Positions 42,163-50,932 of a DNA stretch of 64,000 nt are shown one piece after another; positions within the stretch are counted from its first letter, which is position 1, and each line of letters starts with the position of its first letter. A program made the translations under genes and the position numbers. The notes under the pieces are model-generated. The model ran no database searches. It was given only the letters and a program-made list of their open reading frames with translations, and had not been told where the DNA came from. Source of the stretch: Pandoraea oxalativorans (GTDB lineage Bacteria; Pseudomonadota; Gammaproteobacteria; Burkholderiales; Burkholderiaceae); the NCBI RefSeq assembly GCF_000972785.3, contig NZ_CP011253.3, forward strand, positions 2,914,001-2,978,000, given 5' to 3'.

Positions 42163-43077
42163 TCATGTCTTCGCCGTGAGCGACGTCACAAAGTCGAGAA
42201 ACGCCCGCGTCTTGGCGGGCGGATGATGGCGAGACGGATGATAGACGTAGAGCGGAAACCGCTCGTCGGGCCAGTCCGGAAACAGATCGACGAGTTGGCC
42301 GCTCTCGCGCCAGCCTTCGGTGCCGAAGCCCATCACCTGGGCGACCCCGTAACCGGCCAGACAGGCGCTGAGCAGCGTGCCTGCATCGTTCACGACGAGC
42401 CGCCCGTTCGTCGGCACCACAAGCCGCTTGCGCTTGCGATGAAACTCCCACGGGAACGGACGTCCCGTGCGCGGATCGCGAAACTCGATGCAGGTGTGCG
42501 CGTCCGACGCCAGTTCCTCCGGTTTGAGCGGCCGCCCGCAGCGCTTCAGATAGGCCGGTGCGGCGACCGTCAGGATCGGTGTGTCGAGCAGTTTTCGCGC
42601 GACAAGCGTCGAGTCGGGCGGCACGCCGAAGCGCACCGCCAGATCGAAGCCGTCGGCAATCATGTCGCCCAGACTGTCGCGCGTGATCAGTTCCAGATGC
42701 AACGCGGGATATTGCGCGAGAAACGCTTCAAGACTCGGCCCGAGAATCAGACGCGAGAAAAAGGGATCGATGTTCACCCGCAGACGACCGCGCACGGCCG
42801 TGGCGCCGCCCGATGCAGTCGCTGCAGCGTCTTCCAGCCCGGCGAGCAACGGCGTGACCTGCGCGTAGAAGCGACGTCCTTCGTCCGTGAGCGACACCAC
42901 ACGCGTCGTCCGGTCGAAAAGCCGGATGCCGAGCCGCCCCTCCAACCGCGACACGGCACGACTCACGCCCGGTTGCGACATATCCAGCCGCTCGCCCGCC
43001 GCCGCGAAGCTGCCCGCTTCCACAATCGCTACGAACACGCTCATGCCGTTAAGCATGCGTTCATCGAAACCGGCCAT
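42163..43077 (-). CDS. LysR-family transcriptional regulator
   Basis: A 304-residue LTTR of the AaeR/DmlR-like subgroup. The HTH (GSFAAAGERLDMSQPGVSRAVSRL) is at about residues 22-45, followed by RLFDRTTRVVSLTDEGRRFY and a substrate-binding-like domain. GGGGAGGGCGAC precedes ATG 43077, so I do not use the longer frame from 43119. It is divergent from the NmrA-like gene, its probable target. Confidence 0.9.
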   Translation of the reverse strand: MAGFDERMLNGMSVFVAIVEAGSFAAAGERLDMSQPGVSRAVSRLEGRLGIRLFDRTTRVVSLTDEGRRFYAQVTPLLAGLEDAAATASGGATAVRGRLRVNIDPFFSRLILGPSLEAFLAQYPALHLELITRDSLGDMIADGFDLAVRFGVPPDSTLVARKLLDTPILTVAAPAYLKRCGRPLKPEELASDAHTCIEFRDPRTGRPFPWEFHRKRKRLVVPTNGRLVVNDAGTLLSACLAGYGVAQVMGFGTEGWRESGQLVDLFPDWPDERFPLYVYHPSRHHPPAKTRAFLDFVTSLTAKT

Positions 43078-43114
43078 GTCGCCCTCCCCGGCATCAAATG
43101 CCAAATTAGCATGA

Positions 43115-43130
43115 ATCAAATGACATTGAT
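43115..43130. promoter_or_regulatory. LysR-type box between LysR and NmrA-like gene
   Basis: ATCAA-ATGACA-TTGAT, an inverted repeat with perfect 5-base arms in the 130-base divergent gap. Confidence 0.45.
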
Positions 43131-43207
43131 GTTATCGCGAAATGCATGACATCTGCCGAGAATAGCGACCAGCGCGGTAGGGACCGCGATCTGTTCAAGG
43201 ATTCGAG

Positions 43208-44062
43208 ATGTACGCCATTACTGGAATTACCGGACAAGTCGGCGCAGTCGTCGCCCAAACGCTGCTCGATCAGGGCGACGCGGTGCGCGCCGTGGTACGT
43301 AGCGCTGCTAAGGGCGCAGGATGGCAAGCCCGTGGCTGCGACGTCGCCGTCGCCGATGTGGCCGATGCCGACGCCCTCACCCGCGCCTTCACCGGTGCGC
43401 AAGGCGTGTTCGTACTGTTGCCGCCGCACTTCGATCCGTCACCCGACTTCGTCGAGTCGCGCGCCAACATCGCGGGGATTGTCAAAGCGCTGCAGGCCGC
43501 CCGTCCGGCACGCGTGGTCTGCCTGTCGACCGTCGGTGCGCAGGCCACCCAGCCCAGCCTGCTGTCGCAACTCTCGCTGCTGGAACAGCACCTCGGCGCA
43601 CTCGACCTGCCGGTGACGTTTCTGCGCGCGGCATGGTTCATGGAGAACGCGGCGTGGGACGTGGCACGTGCCCGCACGGACGGCGTGCTGGAGAGCTATC
43701 TGTCGCCGCTGGACCGGGCGATCCCGATGGTCGCCACCGCCGACGTCGGCACAACCGCCGCCCACCTGCTGCGCGAACCGTGGGAGGGCAAACGCGTTGT
43801 CGAATTGTGCGGGCCGGAACTCGTCTCGCCTGATCTGTTGGCAAAGACGCTGGGCCACGCACTCGGGCGCGCTGTCGTCCCGCAAGTCATTGCGCGCGAC
43901 GAATGGGAAGCGCGATTCCGCGCACAAGGCATGCGTCACCCCACGCCGCGCATGCAAATGCTCGACGGCTTCAACGAGGGCTGGATGACGTTCGAAGGCA
44001 CGCCGCGACGCGGCACGACCTCGCTTGCCGACGTCGTCAGAAAGCTCGTCGCTTGCCATTGA
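43208..44062 (+). CDS. NmrA-like NAD(P)-binding oxidoreductase
   Basis: A 284-residue atypical SDR of the NmrA/QOR2 type. The N-terminal loop is TGITGQVGAVVA, with VFVLLPPHFDP and a C-terminal region lacking YxxxK. Relatives are quinone oxidoreductases or NADP sensors. The frame starts six residues before the glycine-rich loop, as usual for the family. Control by the divergent LysR at 43077 is likely. Confidence 0.82.
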   Translation: MYAITGITGQVGAVVAQTLLDQGDAVRAVVRSAAKGAGWQARGCDVAVADVADADALTRAFTGAQGVFVLLPPHFDPSPDFVESRANIAGIVKALQAARPARVVCLSTVGAQATQPSLLSQLSLLEQHLGALDLPVTFLRAAWFMENAAWDVARARTDGVLESYLSPLDRAIPMVATADVGTTAAHLLREPWEGKRVVELCGPELVSPDLLAKTLGHALGRAVVPQVIARDEWEARFRAQGMRHPTPRMQMLDGFNEGWMTFEGTPRRGTTSLADVVRKLVACH

Positions 44063-44176
44063 CGCAACGTTTGCCCGACACTGGGTGCATTGCATCGCGT
44101 CCGGCCACATGCGTGGCTGGCGCGGCGCGCCCTCAGGGAGCGTCGAATGGCGAACGGCAAGCGCGTCAAGACTGGC

Positions 44177-44184
44177 AAAAAAAA
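44177..44184. repeat. Target-site duplication, left copy (A8)
   Basis: AAAAAAAA directly before the left terminal repeat. It is identical to the run directly after the right end, and eight bases is the expected ISL3 target duplication. Confidence 0.85.
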
Positions 44185-44209
44185 GGTTCATCGCGCAATA
44201 GCGTGGAGG
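44185..44209 (+). repeat. Left terminal inverted repeat
   Basis: Matches the reverse complement of the right end at 19 of 25 positions, including the outermost seven bases. Confidence 0.85.
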
Positions 44210-44233
44210 GATTTGACAAGTTTTCGTACTCTT

Positions 44234-44253
44234 GATGGCAGGAATTTGCCATC
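44234..44253 (+). promoter_or_regulatory. Hairpin upstream of the transposase ribosome site
   Basis: GATGGCA-GGAATT-TGCCATC, a perfect 7-bp stem directly before AGGAG and the transposase ATG. It may limit translation from read-through transcripts, as in many insertion sequences. Confidence 0.45.
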
Positions 44254-44267
44254 AGGAGTGCGTGGAG

Positions 44268-45488
44268 ATGCTGGATCGCAAGCTGCTGGAGTCGCTGGGA
44301 GGCTGGCAGGGCTATGCCGTCGAACGCGTGGAGTGGCCCGAGGGCACAGGGCGCACGCTGTCGATCTATTTGAAGCCAACCGCCAAGGTGATGCTGTGCG
44401 AGCAGTGCGGCGCACGATGTCGCCAGGTCCATGAGACCACGGTGCGCCGGGTGCGAGATCTGCCGTTATTTGAGTACCGGGTTGTTCTTCATGTTCCACG
44501 CCGGCGCTTGTTGTGTGAGCAATGCGGTGGCCCGCGCCTGGAGCGGCTTACTTGGCTGGGTCGCTACCAGCGGGTGACGGATCGGCTTGCGGCGGCCTGC
44601 AGCCAATTGCTGCAATCGAGCAACGTGCAGGCGGTGGCGAGGTTCTTCGAGCTGGGTTGGCATACCGTCAAGACGCTGGACAAGGCCCGGCTCCGAGCGT
44701 CAGTGCGCGAACCGGATTGGTCCAGGATCGAGTATTTAGCGATGGACGAGTTCGCCCTGCATAAAGGGCATCGGTACGCGACGGTAGTCGTCGATCCGAT
44801 CAGCAGGCAGGTGCTGTGGATCGGCCCAGGACGCTCACGCGAGACGGCTCGGGCGTTCTTCGAGCAATTGCCGCGTGGGGTCGCCCAACGCATCAAGGCC
44901 GTAGCCATCGACATGACTACGGCCTACGAGTTAGAAATCCAGGCCCACTGCCCACGGGCGGAGATCGTCTATGACTTGTTCCATGTCGTGGCCAAGTACG
45001 GACGAGAGGTCATTGATCGGGTGCGCGTGGATCAGGCCAACCAACTGCGCCAGGACCGTCCCGCGCGCCGGGTCATCAAATCGAGCCGCTGGCTGTTATT
45101 GCGCAACCGCGACAAGCTAGACCGGCAGCAGGCCGTCCGGCTCGACGAATTGCTGCAAGCCAACCAGCCGCTGCTGACGGTCTATGTCCTGAGGGACGAA
45201 CTCAAGCGGCTCTGGTTCTACCGAAGACCTGCCTGGGCAAAACAAGCCTGGCACCACTGGTGCGAGCAGGCCGAGCAAAGCGGAATAGCCCCCTTGAACA
45301 CCTTCGCTCAGCGTCTGAAAGGCTATCTGCATGGCATCCTGGCCAGATGCCGACATCGTCTAAACACCAGCATCGTTGAGGGCATTAACAACACTATCAA
45401 GGTCATTAAGCGGCGCGCCTACGGCTACCGAGACCAGGAATACTTCTTCCTCAAAATCCGCGCCGCCTTCCCCGGTAATGCTCAATGA
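44268..45488 (+). CDS. ISL3-family transposase
   Basis: A 406-residue transposase. The N-terminal zinc-ribbon part has CEQCGARC and CEQCGGP, followed by an HTH (about 95-150). The DDE catalytic core has Asp in AMDEFALHKGHRYATVVVD, Asp in AIDMTTAYE and Glu in SIVEGINNTIKVIKRRAYGY. AGGAG lies ten bases before ATG 44268. The stop is only three bases from the right end of the element. No frameshift or internal stop is seen. Confidence 0.93.
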   Translation: MLDRKLLESLGGWQGYAVERVEWPEGTGRTLSIYLKPTAKVMLCEQCGARCRQVHETTVRRVRDLPLFEYRVVLHVPRRRLLCEQCGGPRLERLTWLGRYQRVTDRLAAACSQLLQSSNVQAVARFFELGWHTVKTLDKARLRASVREPDWSRIEYLAMDEFALHKGHRYATVVVDPISRQVLWIGPGRSRETARAFFEQLPRGVAQRIKAVAIDMTTAYELEIQAHCPRAEIVYDLFHVVAKYGREVIDRVRVDQANQLRQDRPARRVIKSSRWLLLRNRDKLDRQQAVRLDELLQANQPLLTVYVLRDELKRLWFYRRPAWAKQAWHHWCEQAEQSGIAPLNTFAQRLKGYLHGILARCRHRLNTSIVEGINNTIKVIKRRAYGYRDQEYFFLKIRAAFPGNAQ

Positions 45489-45491
45489 ACC
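45467..45491 (-). repeat. Right terminal inverted repeat
   Basis: Partner of the repeat at 44185-44209. It overlaps the last transposase codons. Confidence 0.85.
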
Positions 45492-45499
45492 AAAAAAAA
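45492..45499. repeat. Target-site duplication, right copy (A8)
   Basis: AAAAAAAA immediately after the right terminal repeat, the same as 44177-44184. Confidence 0.85.
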
Positions 45500-46804
45500 G
45501 CAGTGGGCCACCCCAAAGGCCCGATTGGACCGACTCACCCGTGAACGCGAGCGCAAGATGGCGCGATCGCCTCATGCTTATGTGCGAGGCAGCACCGCAC
45601 GATTCTACGAATGGCTGGACGAGGCCGACGTCAATCTGCCGCAAGGCCCTGCCATCTGGATTTGCGGCGACTGTCACACTGGCAATCTCGGCCCGCTCGC
45701 GGACGCACACGGTCATGTCGACGTATTGATCCGCGATCTCGACCAGACCGTCATCGGCAACCCCGTCCATGACCTCATCCGCCTCGCCCTCTCGCTAGCC
45801 AGCGCCGCGCGCGGCTCGGCGCTCTCAGGGCTGACCATCATCCACATGCTCGAAGCGCTCACGCATGGCTATATGGCGGCGTTCGATCGCGGCGATGGCA
45901 AGGACGATCGGCAAGGCAGCAAATCGCGCAGCACGAAGAACGGCAAGGGACGCAGCAACTCGCACAACGGCAAGGCACAGGACCAGCGCCCTGAGATCGT
46001 CGACCTGATCATGCGACGCGCAGTCAAACGCTCATGGAAGCACCTGGCACTGGAGCGCATCGAGGACATCCGTCCGAAGATTCCACTGGGCAGACGCTTC
46101 TGGCCGCTCAGCGCGACGGAGCAAAAGCAGATCGACACGTTGTTTCAACTCGACAACATCGCGCGTCTGGCCACGTCATTACGTGGACGGCCGAACGACG
46201 GCGCTGTCGAAGTGCTCGACGCCGCCTACTGGGTGAAGGGATGCAGTTCGCTCGGGCGTCTGCGCTACGCCGTTTTGCTCGACGTGGACGGTGGCGTCGT
46301 GCAGGGCGACGACCTCTGCCTCATGGACCTGAAAGAAGGCGTGAAGGCGGCAGCGCCTCGCTATGCGGGCGTTCGCATGCCGCGCGACAACGCCGAACGT
46401 GTCGTCACCGGCGCGCGGCATCTTTCGCCGTCGCTTGGCGAGCGCATGCGCGCAGCGCGTCTGATGGACCGCTCCGTCGTGATTCGAGAGTTGCTGCCGC
46501 AGGACCTGAAGCTTGAAATCGACACCCTCACGCAGCACGACGCCGCCGAAGTAGCGCAGTACCTCGGAGGTGTCGTCGGGCACGCGCATGCCCGGCAAAT
46601 GGACGACGTCACCTGCCGCGCGTGGCTCGCCGACCTGCAACGCAACCGATCGAAGACCATCGACACGCCGGTCTGGCTGTGGAACAGCGTGGTTCAGCTC
46701 ACGAGCGAACACGAAGCCGCGTACCTCGAACACTGCAAACGTCTGTTCTCCGGCGTCGCGCCCGACTGATGCGGGCGCGCGTGGGCGTGTCGTTAGCCGG
46801 GTAA

Positions 46805-47350
46805 TCAGAACATCGAGTTGCCGCTGACGGTCTTCGCGGGAGTTTGTTGCGAGACGTCCCAATGCTCGACGATCTTCCCCTTCTCGAGACGGAAGATGTC
46901 GACGATGGCAATCGGCAGATCGCCGGGATGCGGCACCTTGCGGACATGCAGAATGACGAAGTCACCTTCCGCGAACGCGCGCACGATGTCGCTATGCGAG
47001 TCCGGCTGGTTCTTGCGCAGGAAGTCGACGAACTTGCCGAAACCCTCGACACCGTCGGGCGCATTCGGGTTGTGCTGAATGTACTTGTCGCCCAGATACT
47101 GACGCGCAGCGGCGAAGTCCTTGCGATTCAACCCCGCGTCATAGAAGGCCAGCACGGCCTGCTTGTTCGCGGCCAGTTGCGACGCAGGCACGGCGGGGGG
47201 CGTGCTGCCCGAAGCGCCCAGTCCTTCTGTGGCGGCCGCTGAAATCGCCGAGCCGGGCAACGGCGCCATGCCTTCTGCGGCATGAACGGACGCCGTTGCG
47301 ACAAGGCAGACGGCGGCGGTGGCGAGCAACGAAGCAATCGGATTTTTCAT
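46805..47350 (-). CDS. Exported SnoaL-like (NTF2-fold) protein
   Basis: A 181-residue protein with a signal peptide (about 1-24, ending SVHAAEG) and a linker. A SnoaL-like NTF2-fold domain follows (about 58-175), with NKQAVLAFYDAGLNRKDFAAARQYL, YIQHNPNAPDGVEGF and VDIFRLEKGKIVEHWDV. The family covers cyclases, isomerases and unknown secreted proteins. ATG 47350 directly precedes the signal peptide; its ribosome site is weak. The GST remnant lies 38 bases upstream. Confidence 0.82.
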   Translation of the reverse strand: MKNPIASLLATAAVCLVATASVHAAEGMAPLPGSAISAAATEGLGASGSTPPAVPASQLAANKQAVLAFYDAGLNRKDFAAARQYLGDKYIQHNPNAPDGVEGFGKFVDFLRKNQPDSHSDIVRAFAEGDFVILHVRKVPHPGDLPIAIVDIFRLEKGKIVEHWDVSQQTPAKTVSGNSMF

Positions 47351-47388
47351 AGCGTTTGGCGGATGTGTGGTCTGGCGCAGTCGGGCGA

Positions 47389-47561
47389 TCAGCTTAGCAG
47401 TTCGTAAGGACCGCCGCGCGTCAGCGCGCGCCGGTAGGCGTCGCGGGCATGGTCTTCGGATCGCGTTCGTGGCGTTGCAGATCGTACGCAAGCCCAAGTT
47501 CTTCGAGCATCCACAGCACGCGTTGCGAGCGGGAGTTGTGCAGGTGATGAACCGTCAGCAT
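47389..47561 (-). pseudogene. Glutathione S-transferase remnant with internal deletion
   Basis: From ATG 47561 the frame reads a typical GST N-terminus (MLTVHHLHNSRSQRVLW, then LEELGLAYDLQRHERDPKTM) and stops at 47421 after a few foreign residues. In another frame the next bases give DAYRRALTRGGPYELLS and a stop at 47389, a typical GST C-terminus. About 150 central residues are missing and the two ends are joined out of frame near 47437-47455. This is a deletion relic. It is divergent from the LysR gene at 47664, a common GST/LysR arrangement. Confidence 0.8.
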
Positions 47562-47663
47562 GGTGTCTGGCTCCGGCGGGAAATCCGCACGCCATTGTCG
47601 CCGCATTGGCCCGTTTCGGGGGTTTCGGGTACGCTTGGCCGTCTTCGCCCTCATCTACAGCTC

Positions 47664-48593
47664 ATGGACCGAATCGACGCCATGAAGGTCTTCGTCGCCA
47701 CCGTCGACGAAGGCAGCCTCGCCGGAGCAGCCCGGCGTCTCGGACGCTCGGCCGCCGCCGTGAGCCGCGCCATCGCCTATCTGGAGACGCGCACCGGCAC
47801 CGCGCTGCTCCATCGCACCACGCGCACGCTCAAGCTCAGCGCCGCCGGCGAGCGCTATGCGGCCGCCTGCCGACGCATTCTGCTCGACCTCGATGAAGCC
47901 GACGTCATCGCCGCCGGTGAGCGGTCTGCACCCCGCGGGCAACTGACCGTCTCCATGTCGCTCGCCGCTGGAGAGACGTTCATGCGCGAGATCGCCGAAG
48001 CGTTCATCGAGCGCTACCCGGACGTTGTGGTGCGTCTGCAAATGAGCGACCTGCCGGTGAACCTGATCGACGAAGGCGTCGATGTGGCGGTACGCGTGGC
48101 ACACCTGCCCGACTCGTCGCTGGTGGCGACCCAAGTCGGCGAAGTGCGACGCATCATCGCCGCGTCCCCCGACTATCTGGCCTCGCACCCGCCCATCGAG
48201 ACGCCCGCCGACCCGTCGAAACATCGCATCGTTTCCATGACGTACTTCGGCGTCGACTCGTGGCGTTTCCCGCCGACGGGGCGCAGCACCGTACCGCAGA
48301 TCGTCCAGTTCACGCCGCGTCTGATCGTCAACTCGATCCGGGCCGCCATTGCATCGGTCGTGGCCGGGCACGGCGTGGCGCGCATGCTCTCGTATCACAT
48401 CGTCGACGAACTGGAGCACGGGGCGCTGAAGATCGTGCTTCAGAACTATGAACATCCGCCGATGCCGGTGCACGTCATCACGCCTCAGGGACGGCTGGCC
48501 GTGCCAAAAGTACGCGCGTTCGTGGACTTCGCGGTGCCGCGTCTGCGCAAGCACTTCTCGCGCGCGCACAAGCTTGCGGCAGGCACGCCCTAA
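47664..48593 (+). CDS. LysR-family transcriptional regulator
   Basis: A 309-residue LTTR (MDRIDAMKVFVATVDEGSLAGAARRLGRSAAAVSRAI opening) of the CrgA/DmlR-like group, with an effector domain from about residue 92. It starts at ATG 47664; the longer upstream frame runs through the GST remnant on the other strand and is not expected to be coding. Its presumed divergent target, the GST, has been lost by deletion. The MFS gene at 48782 follows on the same strand. Confidence 0.88.
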   Translation: MDRIDAMKVFVATVDEGSLAGAARRLGRSAAAVSRAIAYLETRTGTALLHRTTRTLKLSAAGERYAAACRRILLDLDEADVIAAGERSAPRGQLTVSMSLAAGETFMREIAEAFIERYPDVVVRLQMSDLPVNLIDEGVDVAVRVAHLPDSSLVATQVGEVRRIIAASPDYLASHPPIETPADPSKHRIVSMTYFGVDSWRFPPTGRSTVPQIVQFTPRLIVNSIRAAIASVVAGHGVARMLSYHIVDELEHGALKIVLQNYEHPPMPVHVITPQGRLAVPKVRAFVDFAVPRLRKHFSRAHKLAAGTP

Positions 48594-48628
48594 CGGGCGA
48601 CCGGCCAGGACAAGCCGTCGAAAGAGGG

Positions 48629-48644
48629 TCGAGGGGCGCCTCGA
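48629..48644 (+). terminator. Small hairpin after LysR
   Basis: TCGAGG-GGCG-CCTCGA stem, 36 bases after the LysR stop. It lacks a clear T run, so it is a weak terminator candidate. Confidence 0.35.
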
Positions 48645-48781
48645 TTCGTACGCCGCGCGGAAGAATGACTTCCGACGCACAGCCGTTCTCCGGCGCGCGG
48701 TCGCCGCCTAAACTGACTCCATCGCCTTTGCGCGCTGCGCCGTTCGATGCGCGACGCGACGCAGCGTCCCCCGGAGTCCTC

Positions 48782-49984
48782 ATGTCCAATGCAGTCCTCG
48801 GCGGCACCTCGACCGCCCCTTTCAACGCCTGGCGCGCCACACTTTGCGCCGCTTGCGCAAGCCTCATCGGTATCGGCTTCGCCCGCTTCGCCTACACCGC
48901 GCTGCTCCCCGCGATCATCGGCGCACACTGGTTTGCGCCTTCGACGGCGGCTTATCTGGGTGCCGCGAACCTTGGCGGCTACCTCGCCGGTGCGCTGGGC
49001 GCGCGCGTGTTGTCGCGTCATGCGTCGAACGTGACGATCCTGCGCGTGATGATGCTGCTGGTCGTCGCGGCGTTCTTCGCCTGTGCGTGGCCGCTCTCGT
49101 TCCTGTGGTTCTTCGCATGGCGTTTCGTCTCCGGCTTCGCGGGCGGGGTGTTGATGGTGATTGCTGCCCCTTCGGTGCTGGCGCACGTTACCCCGTCGCG
49201 ACGCGGCATTGTGAGCGGCGCCATCTTCGCAGGCCTTGGGTTGGGAATCGCCGCATCGGGCACGCTCGTGCCGCTGTTGCTGCGTCAGGGCCTCGCGCAA
49301 ACGTGGATCGGGCTCGGCGTGTTGTCGCTGGTCCTCACGACCGTCGCATGGCACGGCTGGCCCGCGAGTGCACCTGCGACGGCAGCGACGCCTGCGCATC
49401 CGAAACACCGCCCCGCCGTCCCCCTCACGTTGCGCTCGCTCTACATCGAATACGCACTGAACGCCGTCGCTCTGGTGCCGCACATGATCTTCCTCGTCGA
49501 TTACGTGGCGCGCGGTCTGGGCAAAGGTCTCGATGCGGGGGCCAACTACTGGGTGCTGTACGGACTGGGGGCCATCGTCGGACCGCTCTTCGTGGGCCAC
49601 CTCGCCGATCGCATTGGCTTTGCGCGTGCGTTGCGCGTCGCGTATGTCTCACAGATGTTTGCCGTGATCCTGCCGGTGCTTGGCCTCGGGCTGCCCGCTC
49701 TGATCGTCTCCAGCATGGTGATGGGGGCATTCACGCCGGGTATCGTGCCGCTCGTTCTCGGCCGGGTGAACGAACTCCTCGCGCATCATCCTGCCTCGCA
49801 AAAAGGTGCGTGGAGTACCGCGACGACAAGCTTCGCCACCTTTCAGGCAGGCGCCGCCTACGGGCTGTCGTTCCTCTTCGCGGCGACGTCCGGCAACTAC
49901 TCGCTGCTGTTCGTCGTGGGGGGCGTCGCCATGACGCTCGGGTTGGCGGCAAACCTCGTCGCAGCGAAGATGGCGCGAGCCTGA
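48782..49984 (+). CDS. YbfB/YjiJ-type MFS transporter
   Basis: A 400-residue, 12-TM protein of the YbfB/YjiJ MFS group, with SLIGIGFARFAYTALLPAII in TM1, LGAANLGGYLAGALGA in TM2 and GPLFVGHLADRIGFARAL in the second half. Substrates of this group are largely unknown. I start at ATG 48782 because GGAG lies seven bases upstream; an upstream in-frame ATG at 48665 adds a Ser/Pro-rich stretch with no support. It is convergent with the MBL gene. Confidence 0.85.
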   Translation: MSNAVLGGTSTAPFNAWRATLCAACASLIGIGFARFAYTALLPAIIGAHWFAPSTAAYLGAANLGGYLAGALGARVLSRHASNVTILRVMMLLVVAAFFACAWPLSFLWFFAWRFVSGFAGGVLMVIAAPSVLAHVTPSRRGIVSGAIFAGLGLGIAASGTLVPLLLRQGLAQTWIGLGVLSLVLTTVAWHGWPASAPATAATPAHPKHRPAVPLTLRSLYIEYALNAVALVPHMIFLVDYVARGLGKGLDAGANYWVLYGLGAIVGPLFVGHLADRIGFARALRVAYVSQMFAVILPVLGLGLPALIVSSMVMGAFTPGIVPLVLGRVNELLAHHPASQKGAWSTATTSFATFQAGAAYGLSFLFAATSGNYSLLFVVGGVAMTLGLAANLVAAKMARA

Positions 49985-50038
49985 CGTCGCGCTCACCGGG
50001 CACTTACCCGCTGCTTACCTGCTACTTACCCGCACCCA

Positions 50039-50884
50039 TTACGCATCGGTCTCGTACGCGAGACCGTACTCGCCCTTCGAGCGGCGAATCCTCGCGAAGC
50101 CAGCCTCGCCCAGATGCATCCCTGCGATCAGCACGCCGTCCGCGCTGACGCTATCGAGCAACCGCGACCGGGTCGCCGCTGCAAGCGAGGCATCCTGATC
50201 GAACGCAATCGTGACCTCGGGCCGCTGGATCTGGATGTGCGGGAAGTGCACGATATCGCCCCAGACGAGCAGCCCCGCGTCGCGCGATTCGACGAGAAAA
50301 CCCGTGTGTCCCTCCGTGTGTCCGGGCAACGACAGCGCTCGAACCCCGGGCAGGACCTCGCCCGCACCGAAGGTGCGCAGTTGTTCGCGGTAGGCATCGA
50401 AAACACCGCGGGCGATCCGGAAGTTGCCCTGCGCTCTTTCGCTGGCGCGCGCCAGATTGGCATCGTCCTGCCAGAACGCAAGCTCGCTCTTGTTGACCGC
50501 AAGCTCGGCGTTCGGAAATGCACGCTGCCCGCTTGAGGTCATCAATCCGCCCACGTGATCCGGATGCGCATGTGTGAGCAGCACCGTATCGATGGCTTCC
50601 GGTGCAACTCCCGCATGCCGAAGGTTCGCGTTCAAATGGCCGCCCCACTGCTTGATGCCACCCGCCCCGCTGTCGATGAGGACGGTGCGTCCTCCGCCTT
50701 GCACCACATAGCAGTTGATGTGGACGGCCGATGGATTGGACTCGCCGGCAGCACGCTGGATGTTGTCGGCGTCGGTGGCGTCGATGTTCGACAGGAAGTC
50801 GAAACTCGCCGTGAGATAGCCGTCGCTGATGGCGATCACGGTGAAATCGCCGATCCGCTGGCGCGGGAAGTGAGAAAAAGACAT
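50039..50884 (-). CDS. Metallo-beta-lactamase-fold hydrolase
   Basis: A 281-residue MBL-fold protein with the metal motif THAHPDHVGG (His105, His107, Asp109, His110). Later ligands are His in LSLPGHTEGHTGF, Asp in VWGDIVH and a C-terminal His in AGMHLGEAGF. The overall plan resembles quorum-quenching lactonases and other cytosolic MBL hydrolases, but the substrate is not determined. AGGAG precedes ATG 50884. It lies 48 bases downstream of the unknown gene at 50933, likely in one operon. Confidence 0.87.
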   Translation of the reverse strand: MSFSHFPRQRIGDFTVIAISDGYLTASFDFLSNIDATDADNIQRAAGESNPSAVHINCYVVQGGGRTVLIDSGAGGIKQWGGHLNANLRHAGVAPEAIDTVLLTHAHPDHVGGLMTSSGQRAFPNAELAVNKSELAFWQDDANLARASERAQGNFRIARGVFDAYREQLRTFGAGEVLPGVRALSLPGHTEGHTGFLVESRDAGLLVWGDIVHFPHIQIQRPEVTIAFDQDASLAAATRSRLLDSVSADGVLIAGMHLGEAGFARIRRSKGEYGLAYETDA

Positions 50885-50932
50885 CTTGTGGCTCCTGAAC
50901 GGGTAGTGGCGCACGCCGGGATTCGGCGCGCC

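Larger units (their letters stand above)
44185..45491 (+). mobile_element. Complete ISL3-family insertion sequence, 1307 bp
   Basis: Bounded by imperfect 25-bp terminal inverted repeats that begin GGTTCATCGCGC on the left and GGTTCATTGAGC on the right (19 of 25 match), and flanked by A8 duplications. It carries one transposase with no disruption, so it may be active. It is inserted in codons 11-13 of a DUF2252 gene. Confidence 0.92.
44147..46769 (+). pseudogene. DUF2252 gene interrupted by an ISL3-family element
   Basis: Removing the element and one A8 copy restores one continuous frame. ATG 44147 (GGGAG seven bases upstream) reads MANGKRVKTG through AAA-AAA-AAG into QWATPKARLDRLTRER and on to the stop at 46767-46769. 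The restored protein would be about 434 residues, normal for DUF2252. It has WICGDCHTGNLG and LIRDLDQTVIGNPVHDLIRLALSLA, kinase-fold-like metal/catalytic segments, so a phosphotransferase is possible. The 3' part (45500-46769) is intact and in frame with the transposase, separated by its TGA. It might be re-initiated at TTG 45525 or ATG 45558, losing only about 20-35 residues. Confidence 0.85.

Noticed and set aside
46034..46516. Second frame within the DUF2252 remainder
   Set aside because: Shadow frame; the DUF2252 frame carries the family motifs.
48629..48644. Considered as a strong intrinsic terminator
   Set aside because: Only a 6-bp stem and no T tract; kept as a low-confidence feature.
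49985..50038. Repeated CTTACC segments between the MFS and MBL genes, considered as a repeat array
   Set aside because: Only three or four irregular copies in 54 bases; no spacer pattern, so neither CRISPR nor a clear repeat element.
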